Assembly (NCBI GenBank): GCA_964571605.1
Contig: CAZNCS010000083.1
Location: 1-16,043, forward strand
Length of the DNA: 16,043 bases
Direction of reading: 5' to 3'
Source: Leptospira_B sp964571605
GTDB taxonomy: Bacteria > Spirochaetota > Leptospiria > Leptospirales > Leptospiraceae
This document shows, in pieces, positions 7,135 through 14,257 of the stretch. The translations under genes were made by a program, and so were the position numbers. Under the pieces are notes generated by a model. The model did not search any database, was not told the origin of the DNA, and saw only the letters and a list, made by a program, of their open reading frames with translations. Every line of letters begins with the position of its first letter. Positions within the stretch are counted from its first letter, which is position 1.

Positions 7135-7775
7135 CTATGAGGGGAATACAGGAGACGGAATGGTCCGAAGCGATTGCAAGGTTAGCCGTTGTTGTCTCGA
7201 CATACAGACATGTCGGTAGTACGGCTGATCAAGTTTTTTTAGCCTGCGAATCCCTTTGGGCCGATTGGGACGATTTTGAACCTACCGGACCGGATTGGTT
7301 GCAGGGTTTCGAAGAGTCGATGGACGAAGGTGAAATGCGTTACGCTTCCCAATCATTCGCACAAGTTCGTTCTCTTTTAAGGGAAAAGTTCGAATACGTG
7401 AATCAGATTTTCGAATCGGAAGACGATTCGGTATTGGGAGAATTGATTTTAGAGTTAGCGGACGGCATATATGCGTTGTTAGATGGTCCGGAATCTCCGG
7501 ATAAAACTTCCGAATCCGTTGTAATTGAAGCGGAAAAACTTTTGGAGATACTTTTGGAATCCAATGACTTAAGGTTTCCGGAAGATGAAAATTTATCTGC
7601 GATAGACTTGGAATTGATCCAAGACCCTGGAGAAAGGGAAATTTTGAGAGAGTTGATCTCTTCTTTCGAAGAAATCGGGATTTCAAGCGAGAGTAAATAC
7701 GGAGAATCTCTTTATCTTTTGATTTCTAGAATTTTTATCGTACATTGGAGTTTTTATAGACTGAGAGCCGTGTAG
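7122..7775 (+). CDS. Hypothetical acidic protein
   Basis: 217-residue protein that I do not recognise. It is strongly acidic (many Glu/Asp, for example around 62-72, 97-103 and 152-163) and predicted mostly helical, with a Trp/Asp cluster at about 46-60 and a hydrophobic C-terminal end at about 196-212 that is too polar to be a sure membrane anchor. There is no signal peptide. Codon use resembles its neighbours. The start is uncertain: the ATG at 7122 lies inside an inverted repeat, the next ATG at 7137 lies just after it, and neither has a Shine-Dalgarno. It is preceded by the response regulator (146 bp gap) and converges with the acyltransferase gene 7 bp downstream, so it appears monocistronic. 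The gene is judged real from its length, its uninterrupted frame and coding-like composition. Confidence 0.72.
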   Translation: MVYTTMRGIQETEWSEAIARLAVVVSTYRHVGSTADQVFLACESLWADWDDFEPTGPDWLQGFEESMDEGEMRYASQSFAQVRSLLREKFEYVNQIFESEDDSVLGELILELADGIYALLDGPESPDKTSESVVIEAEKLLEILLESNDLRFPEDENLSAIDLELIQDPGEREILRELISSFEEIGISSESKYGESLYLLISRIFIVHWSFYRLRAV

Positions 7776-7782
7776 AAAAATT

Positions 7783-8487
7783 TTATTTTTTAATTTTATC
7801 TCTCGTTTCTCTAATTTCTATTCGCAAATTCTCAGATTCCTCTTGTGTTATCCCAACGTTTTGTAAGAGAAAAATTTCGAATGTATTCGTCCATTTTTGC
7901 AGCCCTTCTTCTCCTTTTATTTTAGGAACAAAAAAAGGTTCGGAAATCGTGAACTTTGCTTTGGAGAAAGGTTTAGGTATTCTAGTTCGATCCCAACTAT
8001 TTACAGTCCAATAACGATCGTATTGGGCCGAATACGAGACGATTGGGTATCCTGTAAGAGAAGCGAGTTGGATGATTCCAGATTTTAATTTATAAACAGG
8101 CCCGGTAGGGCCGTCTGGAGTAATCAAACCTATACTTCCGCTTCTGGAATCTTGGACCAAAGCTTTTAACGCAGCAGAGCCGCCTTTTTTACTGGATCCT
8201 CGTTTGGGTCTCATTCCGAAATGAGAGATAACTCGAGTGGCCAGCTCTCCGTCTTTGGATTGAGAAGCCATTGGAACTACTTTAAGTTTATATGTTTTAA
8301 TAAAAAATTTATAAGTAAAATGAAGTACGTACGGAATTTGGTTATGCCAAAGGGCCAATAAAAATCCTTTTTTACGATTTAGGAATTCTTCCGTTTTTTC
8401 GGGGACAGAGATTTTTTCCCAACGAACGGTCATGTATATGAGCCGCAGAAAGATAACGGATATCCAGGCTGCGAATCTAATTTTCAT
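7783..8487 (-). CDS. DUF374-family acyltransferase (lysophospholipid acyltransferase superfamily)
   Basis: 234-residue protein of the DUF374 branch of the glycerolipid acyltransferase superfamily. An N-terminal hydrophobic segment (about 5-22) probably holds it to the inner membrane. The family blocks are visible: L-W-H-N at 46-49 with the active-site His48, S-Q-S-K-D-G-E-L at 75-82, the K-R-G-S-S region at 95-99 followed by K-G-G, and T-P-D-G-P-T-G-P at 123-130. It should move an acyl chain onto a lipid. LpxJ of Campylobacter/Helicobacter, a lipid A secondary acyltransferase, belongs to the same domain family, so a role in lipid A or other envelope lipid is a reasonable inference, not a proof. 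It is the last gene of the ppk1 operon; its ATG lies inside the end of the TMEM220 gene (11-bp overlap), so translation is likely coupled. Confidence 0.82.
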   Translation of the reverse strand: MKIRFAAWISVIFLRLIYMTVRWEKISVPEKTEEFLNRKKGFLLALWHNQIPYVLHFTYKFFIKTYKLKVVPMASQSKDGELATRVISHFGMRPKRGSSKKGGSAALKALVQDSRSGSIGLITPDGPTGPVYKLKSGIIQLASLTGYPIVSYSAQYDRYWTVNSWDRTRIPKPFSKAKFTISEPFFVPKIKGEEGLQKWTNTFEIFLLQNVGITQEESENLRIEIRETRDKIKK

Positions 8488-8845
8488 ACTTATAGTTTCG
8501 TTTCCTTTGGAAAAAGGGGAGAATGAAAAGCCAGAGAGCCGATAAACCTAGTCCGATACTTTCTCGGAATGTTCTCGAATCGAAATCCGATTTGGAATCT
8601 TCCATAAAGGCGTAAATTCCCCAAATGAAATATCCGGCTCCGATTGCTTTACTTAGACCGGCGATCAGAATTTTTCGACCCGGGTCTTTGAAAAAAGAAA
8701 ACCATTCTGTGGAATACAAAAGACTGACCGTTAGATACGTGGAAATCCAAATTTTAGGATCCGGATTATTATATTGTAATGCCGCCAAAAAAATCCAAAC
8801 CAGAATCGTAAAACCTCGAAACGTATTGGAAAAAAGGGAAACCAT
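8477..8845 (-). CDS. TMEM220-family small membrane protein
   Basis: 122-residue membrane protein with about four hydrophobic segments (roughly 8-24, 30-48, 58-76 and 92-110). The A-A-L-Q-Y-N-N-P-D-P...W...Y stretch at 21-37 matches the signature of the TMEM220 family, known from animals and bacteria but without an established biochemical role. The short basic C-terminus (R-K-R at 113-115) probably faces the cytoplasm. It starts 4 bp after the FAD dehydrogenase stop with only a weak AAGAG ribosome site, and it overlaps the acyltransferase by 11 bp, so all three are surely one transcript. Function is unknown. Its position between a flavin dehydrogenase and a lipid acyltransferase hints at membrane or lipid metabolism, but this is guesswork. 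Confidence 0.82.
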   Translation of the reverse strand: MVSLFSNTFRGFTILVWIFLAALQYNNPDPKIWISTYLTVSLLYSTEWFSFFKDPGRKILIAGLSKAIGAGYFIWGIYAFMEDSKSDFDSRTFRESIGLGLSALWLFILPFFQRKRNYKYEN

Positions 8846-8849
8846 ACTC

Positions 8850-10277
8850 TTACGGTAGAATTTTACCCGGATTCAAAATGTTTTTAGGATCCAAAGCCTT
8901 TTTGATCAATCTCATAACATCAATTTCTGCTTTAGATCTGGAAAAGTGCAGGAAGTCCTTTTTTAAAAGTCCAATCCCGTGTTCGGCGCTGATAGATCCA
9001 TGATGTTTTTGTAAAAGTTCAAACATGGACGGATCCACATTTTTACACTGAGAGAAAAAATCGGCGTCCGAAATTCCTTGCGGCTTTACGATATTCAAAT
9101 GCAAATTGCCGTCTCCGACATGACCGAAAAGAGCGATTTCAAAACCGGGATACCTATCTGAAAGAAGAGCCTGCATATCTTCTAAAAACGGATTCATGTT
9201 TCTAAGAGGAAGAGAAATGTCGTTTTTATGAACGGTGTAATCAATAGAAATGGATTCGCTGATTCCTTCTCTGTATTTCCAAAAAGTTTCGGCTTGCCTG
9301 GAATTTTGGGCCAAACTTCCGTCGCTTACAAAACCTTTTTCCATAATCGTTTCTAGAAAAGAGAATAATTTTTCTTCATCTTCCGGTTCAGAAATTTCGA
9401 ATTCCATTAAAACATAATATGGGCTTGGTTCCGAAAAAGGATCAGGCACATGTAAATGATCTATCACCTTATCCAGACAATATTTTGTTAAAAATTCGAA
9501 AGCGAGAAGAGGAACTTGGATATTATGAGTTTCTTTGAATAATTCCAGGATCGACGGAAAATCGGGAACAGCCGTAAATAAGATCCGATTATCCAAAGGT
9601 TTTTTAGTGAGTTTGAGAGTGCATTCGGTAATAATTCCGAGAGTACCTTCCGAGCCGATAAACAAATGTTTTAAGTCATAACCGGTATTGTTTTTTAGAA
9701 TCTCTCCGTTGAATTCCAAAATTTCGCCGGTACCTGTTACAACTTTTAAACCTAAAACCCATTGGCGTATCAATCCGTAATGAACGACTCTGACTCCGCC
9801 TGCATTTGTAGCAATATTACCTCCGATATGAGAGGAGCCGGTGGCGGCAAAGTCGACGGGAAAATAAAAACCTCTTTCTTCGGATTCCTTATGTAGGTTT
9901 TTTGTAATCATTCCGGCTTGAACGGTTAAAGATCCGAAAAAAGGATCAAAGTCCAAAACCTGGTCCATTTTTGTTAAGGAAATTACGAGTTCTCCCGCTT
10001 TTGCGACAGCTCCTCCCGCGTATCCGGTTCTGCCGCCGGAAGGAACTACTTTTAAATCGTTCTCATACGCGAATTTTACGATTTCCGAAACTTCTTCCGT
10101 ACTTTTAGGAAATGTTAGAATTTCATAATTAGGGCTGAATATTTTTGTCCTATCAATGCCGAAAGAAAGGAACGTTGCCTCATCCATTTTATTTTCGTCT
10201 TTAAAGAATACTCGATCTTCCCCTAAGACTTTTTTAAGTTTGTTTCTATTTTCCTGGTTCAAATTGCTTATACTCAC
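8850..10277 (-). CDS. FAD-linked D-2-hydroxyacid dehydrogenase (GlcD/D2HGDH family)
   Basis: 475-residue flavoenzyme of the VAO family. The FAD-binding domain (about 45-225) shows P-S-G-G-R-T-G-Y-A-G-G at 79-89 and G-S-S-H-I-G-G-N-I-A-T-N-A-G-G at 147-161. The C-terminal oxidase domain carries W-K-Y-R-E-G-I at 333-339 and the metal/catalytic set G-H-V-G-D-G-N-L-H at 385-393 with His386 and His393, plus Glu432 and His433 in A-E-H-G-I-G. These match the residues that hold Zn and bind the substrate carboxylate in D-2-hydroxyglutarate and D-lactate dehydrogenases. It oxidises a D-2-hydroxyacid and passes electrons to a carrier; whether the substrate is D-lactate, D-2-hydroxyglutarate or glycolate cannot be told. 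The GTG start overlaps the ppk1 stop by 4 bp (GTGA), pointing to coupled translation. Confidence 0.9.
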   Translation of the reverse strand: MSISNLNQENRNKLKKVLGEDRVFFKDENKMDEATFLSFGIDRTKIFSPNYEILTFPKSTEEVSEIVKFAYENDLKVVPSGGRTGYAGGAVAKAGELVISLTKMDQVLDFDPFFGSLTVQAGMITKNLHKESEERGFYFPVDFAATGSSHIGGNIATNAGGVRVVHYGLIRQWVLGLKVVTGTGEILEFNGEILKNNTGYDLKHLFIGSEGTLGIITECTLKLTKKPLDNRILFTAVPDFPSILELFKETHNIQVPLLAFEFLTKYCLDKVIDHLHVPDPFSEPSPYYVLMEFEISEPEDEEKLFSFLETIMEKGFVSDGSLAQNSRQAETFWKYREGISESISIDYTVHKNDISLPLRNMNPFLEDMQALLSDRYPGFEIALFGHVGDGNLHLNIVKPQGISDADFFSQCKNVDPSMFELLQKHHGSISAEHGIGLLKKDFLHFSRSKAEIDVMRLIKKALDPKNILNPGKILP

Positions 10278-12403
10278 TCGGCAAAATTCATTCTTTCTAT
10301 TTGGCTATCTACCGGTTTTTCGCCTTCCACTCGGTGGCGTTTTCGATATATTCCATCTTCGTATAGTAATCTGGCTTTCACATTGTCTCTGATTTGGACA
10401 TCCAGAATTTTCTTAATTCTATCCTTATTTTTCGGATCCAGAATCGGAAATAATACTTCGATTCTTCTTTCAAAATTTCTGGGCATACAATCCGCAGAGG
10501 CTAGGAAAAAACTTTCTTCTCCACCGGATAAGAAATAGTAAATCCGAGTATGTTCCAAAAATCTTCCCACGATGGAAATTACCGTGATATTCTCCGAAAT
10601 ACCTGGGAGTCCCGGTTTTAAACAGCAAATTCCTCGGATGATCAATTCGATAATCACACCTGCGCGACTCGCGTTGTACATTGCGAGGATGATATGAGGG
10701 TCTACTAAACTGTTCATTTTGAAAATGATTCTAGCTGGTTTTCCCGCTTTCGCATTTTCAGTTTCTTTCTCGATCATTTCCAAGAAGACGGTTTTTAAAT
10801 TATGAGGAGAAGCCGCCAATTGATGTAAGAACGGCATCTTTGCGTAGCTCGTGATCGTATTAAAAATTGTAGAAACGTCTTCGGTAATTTCCTTATGTAC
10901 CGTAAAAAAACTAAGATCGGTGTAATATTTACTGGTTGTTGAATTGTAATTTCCCGTTCCCAAGTGCACATAACGCATTAGATGTTCTTCTTCTCTTCTT
11001 ACGATCAAAAGCATCTTGCAGTGGATTTTCAGACCTGCTACACCGTAAACGACATGCACTCCACGTTCTTCCAATTTTTGGGCCCATTTTATATTTCGTT
11101 CCTCGTCGAACCTGGCTTTTAATTCTACTAAGACCGTTACTTGTTTTCCGTTTTCGGCGGCTTGTCCCAGATATTGGATGATAGGAGAGTCCCCGCTTGT
11201 ACGATACAAAGTCATTTTGATTCCTAGAACTTTCGGGTCTTCGCTGGAAATTCTAAGCAGATCTTCTATAGCTCCGAAAGATTGGTACGGGTGATGTAGG
11301 AGTCTGTCTTTCTTCTTGATCGAGTCGAAAATTTTCTCGGGTGATTCGAACTTGAGAGTCGTTTTTTGTTGGAAGAACGGGTACTTAAATTTGGAAGTAT
11401 GATCCAAGCCGTAAAAGTACATCGTATCGCTAATGTTTAGAATGGAAGAAACCTCGAAAATCGCGTCGTCTTCTAATTCCATTAATTCTTTAAGAGTATT
11501 TCGAACGAAGGGAGAAGTCTCTTGGTAAATTTCCATCCGAACGGCGTCCCCCCAGATACGGTTTCGAATTTCTTTTTTCATCGTGATCAGTAAGTCTTTA
11601 ACGGAAGCTTCTTCATCGATTGAAATATCCGCGTCTCTGACGATTCGGAACGGATAGACTTCTTTTACAGTCATCCCGTAGAATAGATCGCTTACATGTA
11701 ATTTAATGATTTCTTCTAGAGGAAAAAAACGTCTTGTTTTTCCTTCTCCCTTTAGTTGTAAAAAACGAGGAAGAACGGAAGGAACTTGTACGACTGCGAA
11801 AAGATCTTTTTTTAATCCCGTTTTTTCGTCGTCTGCGGTTAGAACAATAGCCAAGTTTAAGGATTTATTAAGTATATGAGGAAACGGGTGAGATGGATCG
11901 ATGGATAAGGGGGTCAGAATAGGCGAGACATCGTCTTTATAATAATGTCCGATATCCTCAATCTCGCTCTTGTTCAGTTCTTTAGGATCGAGAATGAGAT
12001 GGATTCCGCTCTCTTTCATTTGATCCAAAGTGACGGTTAACGTATTATATTGAATTTTTACGAATGCTTGGACTTTTTTAGAAAGGTCCGACAGGACTTC
12101 CGATGCTCTTTGTCCGTTTAGACTTTTTTCGTCGTTTCCTTCCTTGAGCATGTTCTTGATGCCGGCGACCCGCACCATATAAAACTCGTCCAAGTTGGAT
12201 TCAGTAATACAAAGAAATTTTAATCGTTCCAAAAGAGGATTTTCCGAATCGTTCGCCTCTTCCAACACGCGCTTATTGAAGTCGATCCAAGAGAGTTCCC
12301 GATCAAAGAAAATATCCGGATTACCGATATGAATCGGACCTTTCGTTCCGTTCCCCCCATTCCCAGGTGTTATTGTTTCGGTGGATTTGGTCTTTTGAGC
12401 CAC
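10274..12403 (-). CDS. ppk1: Polyphosphate kinase 1
   Basis: 709 residues, the usual Ppk1 length. It catalyses reversible transfer of the ATP gamma-phosphate to polyphosphate. The N-terminal domain begins with the hallmark R-E-L-S-W-I-D-F-N at 35-43 and continues with E-S-N-L-D-E-F at 68-74. The two PLD-like catalytic domains carry the phosphorylated histidine His461 (G-L-K-I-H-C-K) and the second histidine His618 (F-L-E-H-T-R); Arg401 and Arg431 fall in the conserved Y-R-T and K-A-R-F-D-E-E blocks. Nothing essential is missing. The GTG start at 12401-12403 has AAGGA 7 bases upstream. The gene heads a four-gene operon and is divergent from vapBC. PolyP accumulation is commonly tied to phosphate limitation and stress; no Pho-box is obvious to me upstream. 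Confidence 0.96.
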   Translation of the reverse strand: MAQKTKSTETITPGNGGNGTKGPIHIGNPDIFFDRELSWIDFNKRVLEEANDSENPLLERLKFLCITESNLDEFYMVRVAGIKNMLKEGNDEKSLNGQRASEVLSDLSKKVQAFVKIQYNTLTVTLDQMKESGIHLILDPKELNKSEIEDIGHYYKDDVSPILTPLSIDPSHPFPHILNKSLNLAIVLTADDEKTGLKKDLFAVVQVPSVLPRFLQLKGEGKTRRFFPLEEIIKLHVSDLFYGMTVKEVYPFRIVRDADISIDEEASVKDLLITMKKEIRNRIWGDAVRMEIYQETSPFVRNTLKELMELEDDAIFEVSSILNISDTMYFYGLDHTSKFKYPFFQQKTTLKFESPEKIFDSIKKKDRLLHHPYQSFGAIEDLLRISSEDPKVLGIKMTLYRTSGDSPIIQYLGQAAENGKQVTVLVELKARFDEERNIKWAQKLEERGVHVVYGVAGLKIHCKMLLIVRREEEHLMRYVHLGTGNYNSTTSKYYTDLSFFTVHKEITEDVSTIFNTITSYAKMPFLHQLAASPHNLKTVFLEMIEKETENAKAGKPARIIFKMNSLVDPHIILAMYNASRAGVIIELIIRGICCLKPGLPGISENITVISIVGRFLEHTRIYYFLSGGEESFFLASADCMPRNFERRIEVLFPILDPKNKDRIKKILDVQIRDNVKARLLYEDGIYRKRHRVEGEKPVDSQIERMNFAE

Positions 12404-12410
12404 GGATTTT

Positions 12411-12415
12411 TCCTT
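12411..12415 (-). promoter_or_regulatory. Shine-Dalgarno of ppk1
   Basis: AAGGA on the minus strand, 7 bases before the GTG at 12401-12403. It confirms the non-ATG start. Confidence 0.6.
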
Positions 12416-12425
12416 CTTTCTTCTT

Positions 12426-12453
12426 GGTTTAATTTCGATGGGCAGAGAGTCAA
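12426..12453 (-). promoter_or_regulatory. Candidate promoter of the ppk1 operon
   Basis: On the minus strand TTGACT (12448-12453) and TAAACC (12426-12431) are separated by 16 bp. The -35 is good and the -10 poor. It would give a leader of about 16 bases carrying the AAGGA ribosome site. Confidence 0.4.
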
Positions 12454-12530
12454 GAAAGCTTTGGAACAGCCGTTTTCTTCGCTTTCTTACGGTTCTGAAT
12501 CGATATTCCGCCGCATTTAGAAATCCGAGA

Positions 12531-12559
12531 TTGACTGGTATTGACTAGTCTGTTAGACT
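12531..12559 (+). promoter_or_regulatory. vapBC promoter with embedded inverted repeats
   Basis: TTGACT (12531-12536), 17-bp spacer, TAGACT (12554-12559): a good sigma70-type match. The predicted start of transcription, about 7 bases after the -10, falls at or next to the antitoxin ATG at 12566. Between and across the boxes lie GACTAGTC (12543-12550) and AGTCT-N3-AGACT (12547-12559), plus a second TTGACT at 12541. These are natural operator candidates for self-repression by the antitoxin/toxin complex. Confidence 0.6.
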
Positions 12560-12565
12560 GGTTGG

Positions 12566-12826
12566 ATGATTCCGATACATAAAGAAATTCCGGTAAATGC
12601 TTTTGAGGCAAAGACTAAATTTTCCGCCCTTCTTCGCTCCGTTCAAGGAGGAGAAAGTTATCTGATTACCTTGAGAGGGGAGCCCGTCGCGAGGCTCATA
12701 CCCGTAGACAGACATTTCGGTTTTCAGGAATTTATAATTACGATGGATCAGGCCAGGGAATTTCGTTCCAAAATAAAAAGTCCCGTTCCTATTTTGGAAT
12801 ATAAAGAAGAAGGCAGACAGCGTTGA
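12566..12826 (+). CDS. Phd/YefM-family antitoxin (VapB role)
   Basis: 86-residue antitoxin. The N-terminal DNA-binding fold (about 5-50) has the Phd/YefM pattern: I-P-V-N-A-F-E-A-K-T-K-F-S-A-L-L, then G-G-E-S-Y-L-I-T-L-R-G-E-P-V-A-R-L-I-P. The C-terminal half (about 52-86) is charged and likely disordered until it wraps around the toxin. It neutralises the PIN-domain RNase encoded next and should repress the promoter just upstream. There is no Shine-Dalgarno before the ATG, consistent with a leaderless message. Its stop overlaps the toxin start by 4 bp (TTGA), the classic layout that ties toxin synthesis to antitoxin translation. Confidence 0.9.
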   Translation: MIPIHKEIPVNAFEAKTKFSALLRSVQGGESYLITLRGEPVARLIPVDRHFGFQEFIITMDQAREFRSKIKSPVPILEYKEEGRQR

Positions 12827-13242
12827 CAGAACTCGTCTTGGACGCGAGCGCTGCCGCCGCGATTTTACTTCCGGACGAAGATTCGGAAAGAATAATACAT
12901 TCTCTTTCCGAGTTTCAAAAAGCGAATCCGAATAAATCATTTATAGTTCCTTCACTTTGGTGGTCCGAAATGTCGAATATTCTTCTGGTTTCTTTGAGAC
13001 GAGGTAGAATCAAAGAAGAAGATTTGCAAATCGGTCTAGGGATACTTTCTCGTTTGCCGATCGAAACCGATTTCTGCCAAGGAACAAGATACCAAAATAT
13101 ACTCATCGCTATTTCTCAGAAGGACGGATTGTCCGCGTACGATGCCGCCTATATAGAGTTAGCCGAAAGAAAAAAAGCGGGATTATTGACCATTGACAAA
13201 AGTTTGGATAAGATCAGGAAGAAGCGAAAAATTCCAAGATAA
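12823..13242 (+). CDS. vapC: VapC-type PIN-domain toxin
   Basis: 139-residue PIN-domain ribonuclease. The acidic metal-binding residues are all present: Asp7 (V-L-D-A-S), Glu49 (W-W-S-E-M), Asp107 (S-A-Y-D-A-A-Y) and Asp125 (L-T-I-D-K-S-L). VapC toxins cleave RNA, often tRNA or 23S rRNA, when freed from the antitoxin; the target here cannot be inferred. The start is TTG at 12823, overlapping the antitoxin stop as TTGA, with an AAGG-type ribosome site about 9 bases upstream. The next in-frame ATG is at residue 50, beyond two catalytic residues, so the TTG must be right. The C-terminus is Lys/Arg-rich (I-R-K-K-R-K-I-P-R). The gene looks intact. It converges with the DUF3347-like gene 23 bp downstream. 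Confidence 0.93.
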   Translation: MTELVLDASAAAAILLPDEDSERIIHSLSEFQKANPNKSFIVPSLWWSEMSNILLVSLRRGRIKEEDLQIGLGILSRLPIETDFCQGTRYQNILIAISQKDGLSAYDAAYIELAERKKAGLLTIDKSLDKIRKKRKIPR

Positions 13243-13265
13243 CTCGCTTCATTCCGATCCTTTCT

Positions 13266-13703
13266 TTAATTTATAATCTCTCCGGAATATTGTGCTTCGA
13301 AGATAAACGGATTTCGAATTGAACTTCCTCTTGCGATCCATGTTTTTCCCGTCTGCGGACAATAAAACGCATGAAAGGCAAATTTAGGCGCCAGATCTTT
13401 TAAGGTAGAGGAAATTTCCGCATACAAAAACTCCTGCTCCTCTCTGGAACTTGCCCTTTCCAAAAGTTCCGCAAAAGTAAGCGCTTTCGCATACATTGTT
13501 CTCGTCTCTTGGGATCCGTTTTTTGCCTGATTCATTAAAGAGGCTAATCCCTTGGGGCTGGTTCTTTTTTCCTCACTGGTCAAAAGTTGTTCGTGAAAAG
13601 TAACAAGACGCTGGAAAAGTTTCAATTCCGAAGATTCGGCGGATAACGGAGCGGAAACGGAAACAACGGAAGCTGTGGCTAAATAAGCAAATATATTGCG
13701 CAT
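13266..13703 (-). CDS. Exported DUF3347-like protein
   Basis: 145-residue protein with a signal peptide (about 1-22; cleavage after S-A is likely), so probably periplasmic. The mature part has a helical region (about 26-105) and then F-Y-C-P-Q-T-G-K-T-W-I-A-R at 113-125, I-R-N-P-F at 129-133 and Y-S-G-E-I at 139-143. That arrangement resembles the C-terminal end of DUF3347 domains, where a C-P-M motif, a W, an R-N-P-Y and a C-G come in the same order and are linked with copper/heavy-metal efflux adaptors. Here Met is replaced by Gln and the last Cys by Ser, leaving one cysteine (Cys115), so metal binding may be lost. The family match is by eye and moderate. The start is firm: AGGAGA 5 bases before the ATG. 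It lies 47 bp after the lipoprotein gene and may share its transcript. Confidence 0.7.
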   Translation of the reverse strand: MRNIFAYLATASVVSVSAPLSAESSELKLFQRLVTFHEQLLTSEEKRTSPKGLASLMNQAKNGSQETRTMYAKALTFAELLERASSREEQEFLYAEISSTLKDLAPKFAFHAFYCPQTGKTWIARGSSIRNPFIFEAQYSGEIIN

Positions 13704-13708
13704 AAGAT

Positions 13709-13714
13709 TCTCCT
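13709..13714 (-). promoter_or_regulatory. Strong Shine-Dalgarno of the DUF3347-like gene
   Basis: AGGAGA on the minus strand, 5 bases before the ATG at 13701-13703; the strongest ribosome site in the window. Confidence 0.65.
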
Positions 13715-13750
13715 AAATCATTAAATTTGAATGTATGAAAGGAACGAATC

Positions 13751-14092
13751 TTAAGTAAGTAGTCGGATCGTTTTTAAATGTAGATGGAAAGAAGTCGAAT
13801 ATTCAAAATCATGCCAAATCCTAAGGGAAGATTTTATGTTCGAATGTTTGGGGAGGTAAGAATTATTTTGAAAATCTTTTAGAATCGGTTCCGCTCTGAA
13901 TTCTTCCAATTCCTTTTCCATGGCGGAAAAAAGTCCATGATCTGGTAAAGAACAGATCTGAAACGATATTTTGGTTTTAGAATTGGTATAAGATTTTTGA
14001 ATCGCAGAATACGAGTTGTATCCTATCTCTCCCGAACAAGAAGTCAGGGAAAAACTTAAAAAAGCTAATCCGAATACCAGCCGGGAGATCAT
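13751..14092 (-). CDS. Small putative lipoprotein, unknown function
   Basis: 113 residues. The N-terminus is a lipoprotein signal: Arg4, a hydrophobic stretch at 5-15, and lipobox L-T-S-C with the lipidated Cys19. A second cysteine is Cys47 (F-Q-I-C-S-L-P-D-H-G). The mature protein is short (about 95 residues) and polar, with a His-containing tail (H-D-F-E-Y...H-L-H-L at about 94-106). I recognise no family. It is upstream of, and probably cotranscribed with, the DUF3347-like exported gene, so the two may work together in the envelope. There is only a weak, distant AGG-type ribosome site before the ATG. The length is not obviously truncated, but without homologues that cannot be judged. Confidence 0.7.
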   Translation of the reverse strand: MISRLVFGLAFLSFSLTSCSGEIGYNSYSAIQKSYTNSKTKISFQICSLPDHGLFSAMEKELEEFRAEPILKDFQNNSYLPKHSNIKSSLRIWHDFEYSTSFHLHLKTIRLLT

Positions 14093-14257
14093 TGAGAATT
14101 GGACCTGAAGCTATCGATTTAGGTTCATTTTTTCCCAATGGTCTTTTGGTCGGTATGTTTTAATTATTAGGGTAAATTTTAAGCAATGTTAAGTAAAGTG
14201 CCCGGTTTAAGAATTTCGCATTGACCGACCGATATCTTCCATTTCATTCTATTTTGT

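Noticed and set aside
7282..7686. 134-codon minus-strand open frame opposite the acidic protein
   Set aside because: Shadow frame rich in Pro, Ser and Arg. The plus-strand frame is longer and has a more natural composition, though neither has a family match.
12545..12940. 131-codon minus-strand open frame opposite vapBC
   Set aside because: Antisense to a clear antitoxin/toxin pair and covering their promoter; composition is not protein-like.
14148..14230. Inverted 7-mers GGTCGGT (14148-14154) and ACCGACC (14224-14230) between divergent genes
   Set aside because: Arms are short and 69 bp apart; no extended symmetry, so probably chance.
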